This document shows positions 59,996 through 64,000 of a stretch of DNA of 64,000 bases, piece by piece. This stretch comes from Lithospermum erythrorhizon (lineage: Eukaryota > Streptophyta > Magnoliopsida > Boraginales > Boraginaceae): positions 124,001 through 188,000 of the forward strand of contig JADFUC010000879.1 in NCBI GenBank assembly GCA_019722365.1, written 5' to 3'. Positions within the stretch are counted from its first letter, which is position 1; each line of letters starts with the position of its first letter. A program made the translations under genes and the position numbers. The notes beneath the pieces were generated by a model. It did not search any database, was not told the origin of the DNA, and was given only the letters and a program-made list of their open reading frames with translations.

Positions 59996-62351
59996 TTAGC
60001 AAACTCTATTTTTTCCTAATTTTCCGGTCAATATCGATTATTTGAGTAATCGATAAATATTTGGGATAAATTTCACGTGAAAATTTTCGCCATCCTATAT
60101 ATTTTCTTGAGGATTTTCTTGACCACTGCTACAAGCAAGATGTTTCGCTTATCTTAATTTTCCGAACACGGCTTTACTTGTCGATCAAGAACCATGAATG
60201 GCCAGGCTTCGGACTTAGAAGCTATTTATTAAAAAGCACGAGATGAGACAAAATCAAATTTTCCTCATCTCCTCTCCACCATAGCAACGTTTCGCCTAGG
60301 CTTCGCAGTATTTTTTCGATTTTCTTTCTCATTTCTTGTACAACTTGATACACTTTGATGTTTTTATATGATTATGTCATCATACTAACATCTTTTCCTA
60401 TGTTTCTACAAGATTAAAGCTGAGGATTTCATAAAATTTTTAACTTTTTGAAGAATTTGGAGTTTCATCAATAAAGTTAGTAACTTTATTCTTTCCTCAT
60501 ACTTTAATTGCTTGATTGTGTGTCTTGATGTTGTTGTGCATATTTCTTGATGATCTTCACGCTTTAATTCATCATAAAAATCAAGACTTTGTATGCTTTG
60601 ATGATCATGTGAATTTTTTTACTTTTTGTTGTGCTTTCAGGATCGTAAATTTCTAGTTTTGATGATAAAAAATCTAATCTTAACTCTTCTCGTCTTCTAA
60701 AAAATACGATAGAACAATTTTCGCCAAAACTGTATTTTGGTTCGTCAAAACTTCACTTTTATCAGAATATTCATAACTTTTGCATCACTTCTATTCTGCT
60801 TTGAGATTTCTTTATGTGTATGCAAAGATTGTTACGAGATGTCCCTTTTGATAGTAGAAAGTCTTCAGTTCACCTGGAAGCAGAGATACGAGTTCTGAAG
60901 TTTTGACTTTGAGGGTTCGACTCGATAACCGCCGGCAACTTTGGAAATTGTTTCTCCTAGCTCAGGACTCCGATTGGGTAGATTCGACCTTAAACCTCGC
61001 TGCCTCTAAGTGTAGTTTGTGCTCATTTTTTTATAGAATTTTCTCGAAATTTTGAAATTTCCTGCCATCCAAGAACGACCGCATGCGCATTTTTCCGACC
61101 CATCGCTTGCTTTTGTGGCCTTGATTTGGCTTCGCACTCTCGTGTGCCCCTTTGCATCTCATGTAGCGTAGAGTCGAACTTCCAGCGTGATGAACCTAGA
61201 ACTCATTCGGGTGCATTCTCCCTTCTTCCCCGCCGCTTTTACTTGCTTTATTTTTTCCTTCTTTGTTTTGTGGCTTGTTTTTAGACTTGATGTTACTAGT
61301 TTTAAGATCCCTTGTTGATGCGACTACTTACTTTAGTCAAATCTTCGTAGGGTAAAGATATATCCCTAGTACCCCAATGCCTTCGGGTCTCGAGCAAACC
61401 ATGAGTTTTTAAGGGTATTGGGAAGGAGCTCCCAGAACGCCTTTCTATGCTCTCTCTCTAATTGACTTGCTCTCTGGAATTGCTTTATTTCAATTTTTAG
61501 TCCTTGTTCCCAAATTGTTCCTTTGTTTGAGGGACGCAGCAAAGTGAACGCTCCCTACTTACTTTCCAACCTTCTTTGGTGTTTTGACTCTCATCCTTTT
61601 CTTGATTGATATAGAGTAAATCATGAGTTGAGATGATCGCTCTTCTCCTACTGCTACTCTATCGTATGCTGGTGTTTCCTCATGACAAGTGGATAACCTC
61701 TTTGGACCGCTAGAGTCCTCAAATTCGCCATCTTCCTTCGTTGTCAGCGACGCATTGCACTCCTCATGGTTTGATTTGTCTTGATTTGCTTGTGCTTTGT
61801 GTTTTGTGTTTTGCCTCTAGTGCTCATCATCCTTTTGGTTTGTTGTTGTTTTGTTTCTTTTGTCCTGCCAGCTATGGTTAGTTCATCCGTATCCCTGGAG
61901 CTTTTGCATCTCTACGATTGCATGAATGTTTGGGCATTTCAAGCCATGTGTAGGGTATCCCTTGGCATTCCACATTATGCACTTGGTGTAGGCTATCACC
62001 AGTCTTGCTTTTGACTTTTATCTTACCCTCATGTCTTGTATTTTATTTTATTTTCTTTTGCATTTATTCAAGCATCACACTTCCAATTGATCCTGGGGTT
62101 TTAGGCGCTCCTCAGATCTCGGTCCAAGTTTCACCTAGAGCCTACTAGAGTTGTCCCATCTGATTGCAGCCTCCACTGGGGAAGCTAATGTTCTACCTCT
62201 AAGGGTTACTTGTTGGTGGCTTGTTCAATATCACAATGAACTAATAATTCAAGCAAAGGCTTCAAATTTTGCTTTTAAGATGGTGTAAACTTGATTTATT
62301 AATTCGATAGATTGTACATCCCCACGGCTCTCTCGATGCTCTGGATGCTAT

Positions 62352-62640
62352 GGATATGTCTCGATCAGCTTTAGAGGCTGGTCAAGATGTCTTTGTCCGC
62401 TTTAAAGGCGATTGACAAGCTGGATATTCCTCGACCGCCTTAACAAATTTTAGTAGTCGACAACTATGTCCGCTTTAGAGGCTTTTGGACATGACGAGAT
62501 ATGTTCTTTAATCGGCCTTAGCAAATTTTAGTACTCGAATGACCATGTCCGGGGCTAGTTTAGTTTCAAGGACATAGCCAGATATGTTCCCGACCAGTTC
62601 TACAGCCTAGTGCGTGATCTTTGGCCTCATTCATGGATAT
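62352..62640. repeat. imperfect tandem repeat, 70-85-bp unit, four copies
   Basis: Units begin at 62352, 62422, 62497 and 62581 with GGATATGTC, GGATATTCC, AGATATGTT and GATATGTTCC. The middle units carry CAAATTTTAGTA followed by CTATGTCC or CCATGTCC and a CTTTAGAGGC-like word. Confidence 0.6.
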
Positions 62641-63045
62641 TCTACGTTGAATATCTGTAGGACCTCGGTGAAAGTTTGGCGTGTTTCCTGCAGAAGGATC
62701 CTCAAATTTCATAAAAGGATGTATTTCTTCTTGAACCTCTAACAACTCTATGTGGAATCCTATAATGCAATCGGACCTCTCTCATTAGATTTTATCCCAC
62801 TTAATTTATTTTCTCTGACAAGGTTGTTTTATTGTCGTTAAGCTTTTCATTCTTGCTGTATGCATGCCTTCTCGATTTAATCCACCCCTTTTGTAGGACA
62901 ACATGAAAGTGTTGTTTTAGGTTATGAATTACACTTGGATAAGTACCAAACTATGTATCATGGATCGCCTTTGAGTTTTATCAAGCACAAACCTTGAGTT
63001 CAACTGGGCTCATAGCTGAACCTCCGTATGAAGGGATAAGCGCTT

Positions 63046-63115
63046 ATCCTCATGCTCGTGAGGGCAGCTATCCTCGTGCCTGCGGCGGGGCAAAGTATCC
63101 TCATGCCTCTAGAGA
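63046..63115. repeat. short tandem repeat, about 27-bp unit, three copies
   Basis: TATCCTCATGCTCGTGAGGG, TATCCTCGTGCCTGCGGCGG and TATCCTCATGCCTCTAGAG follow one another at a spacing of about 27-30 bp. Confidence 0.55.
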
Positions 63116-64000
63116 TGTTGCGCCATCTCCTGCTCAGAGCCTCAGTGTGCTTAGAGATCCCAACTGCTCACCGCTCATACTTCTTAATCCTTGCCCCCGT
63201 AGTTTTATGGCTTGGGAAGTCTCAACCCATCACATGGCTTTCATGAAAATAGGGTACGTTGACTTACGGCCTAGACATTAGTCTTTGGAAGGCATACTAT
63301 TCTAATAAACGCTTGCTTGTGACGATGATGATGTGTCGCTCCTATACTAAGAACTTCGGCCCAAAATGCTATTTAGTTCTCCAAATAAGCATAATCCCGT
63401 GGTTTGTTTGTATTACAGCATTGGATTCCTAGTTCTAATTTTCTAGAAAATAACAGCTTAAGAGACTCGTGGTCCCCGGGTTCGCATTAGACCCCGTCTC
63501 TTCATCCTTTTCACCAATACGCATGGGAAGGTAGACATGAATTCTGGCCTTCATTAACTTCCAATGACGGTAATCCTTCATTTAAGTTTTGCCTAAATAA
63601 AGGTAGTTCTGCCCGTATGCCTCCCCTTTGTTCTCTGGTTTTCAACCCCTCGTGTGCTGTTAATCTTCATACCGTGACGCTCGAAAGTGACAAATATTCC
63701 ATGGATGTATTTGTACAATCGGATCATCCTGCTTTTCTGGAGAGACTAATGGTGATGCCCCTTGTTGCAAATGCATGAGTATTCCGATATAATAACCCAT
63801 GCAAGTATCGCTAGGCTCGGAAGTTCTCTACTTCTCTAAATATATCCATGTCGGGGCCTGCATCTTTGAATTCGCACTCCACATACCATGTTTTCATGTC
63901 TTTCTTACCGATATGCATGGAAGGCCATGAACCTCCTTCATTCCTCTCCCTCAAGAACGTGTCTTCCGGCCTAAGAAGCGTGCCCTTGTTGACTTGTCCT

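Larger units (their letters stand above)
59996..64000. other. unclassified moderately GC-rich, repeat-like sequence
   Basis: No gene with a recognised domain was found on either strand. A TATTTATTAAAAAGC near 60222-60236 is followed by a pyrimidine-rich stretch and could be a retroelement promoter. Two small tandem arrays (62352-62640 and 63046-63115) lie here. Short frames at 61781-62014 and 62994-63281 show no domain. The block runs off the window end, so it may be the edge of a larger element. Confidence 0.35.

Overview
The window is nuclear DNA from a flowering plant, most likely a eudicot. The evidence is an AT-rich background, plant-type Ty1/copia, chromovirus-type Ty3/gypsy and LINE retroelements, SINE and MITE relics, and one plant-specific AP2/ERF transcription factor. 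I cannot name the species from sequence alone. Nearly everything else is retrotransposon sediment in which coding frames are repeatedly broken.

Layout, left to right. 1-2.4 kb: GC-richer sequence I could not classify. About 2.66-5.45 kb: a long minus-strand LTR of Del/Tekay chromovirus type containing two small tandem arrays. 5.5-5.8 kb: SINE relics. 6.83-7.52 kb: an LTR-like block with five GACGTC motifs ahead of a TATA box. 10.79-16.07 kb: a structurally complete but dead Ty1/copia element on the minus strand. 16.7-19.5 kb: LTR fragments. 19.85-22.94 kb: a dead LINE. 24.4-25.9 kb: a member (R1) of a long-LTR family that recurs six times. 26.2-29.55 kb: an internally deleted SIRE/Maximus-like copia element. 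31.99-32.09 kb: a U6 snRNA pseudogene. 32.38-33.97 and 34.29-35.96 kb: two solo LTRs (R2, R3) of the recurring family, each with perfect 5-bp target duplications. 36.10-37.63 kb: a 5'-truncated LINE with a perfect target duplication. 40.19-46.52 kb: a second full-length dead copia element, plus strand. 48.0-51.9 kb: MITEs. 51.93-53.24 kb: family copy R4 with a 63-codon ORF. 54.04-54.96 kb: the one convincing host gene, an intronless DREB-type AP2/ERF factor on the minus strand, with a TATA box and a DRE core in its own promoter. 57.07-59 kb: family copy R6 on the minus strand, followed by tandem repeats and unclassified GC-richer sequence to the end.

The genes do not form a pathway. The window is a gene-poor island with one stress-type regulator. 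The most notable observation is the six-copy long-LTR family (R1-R6), with termini TGTAGAC and GTTACA, seen mainly as solo or truncated LTRs. I could not link it to a coding partner within the window. Boundaries quoted to the base rest on terminal dinucleotides, target duplications or LTR-LTR comparison by eye. Boundaries marked 'about' are estimates.
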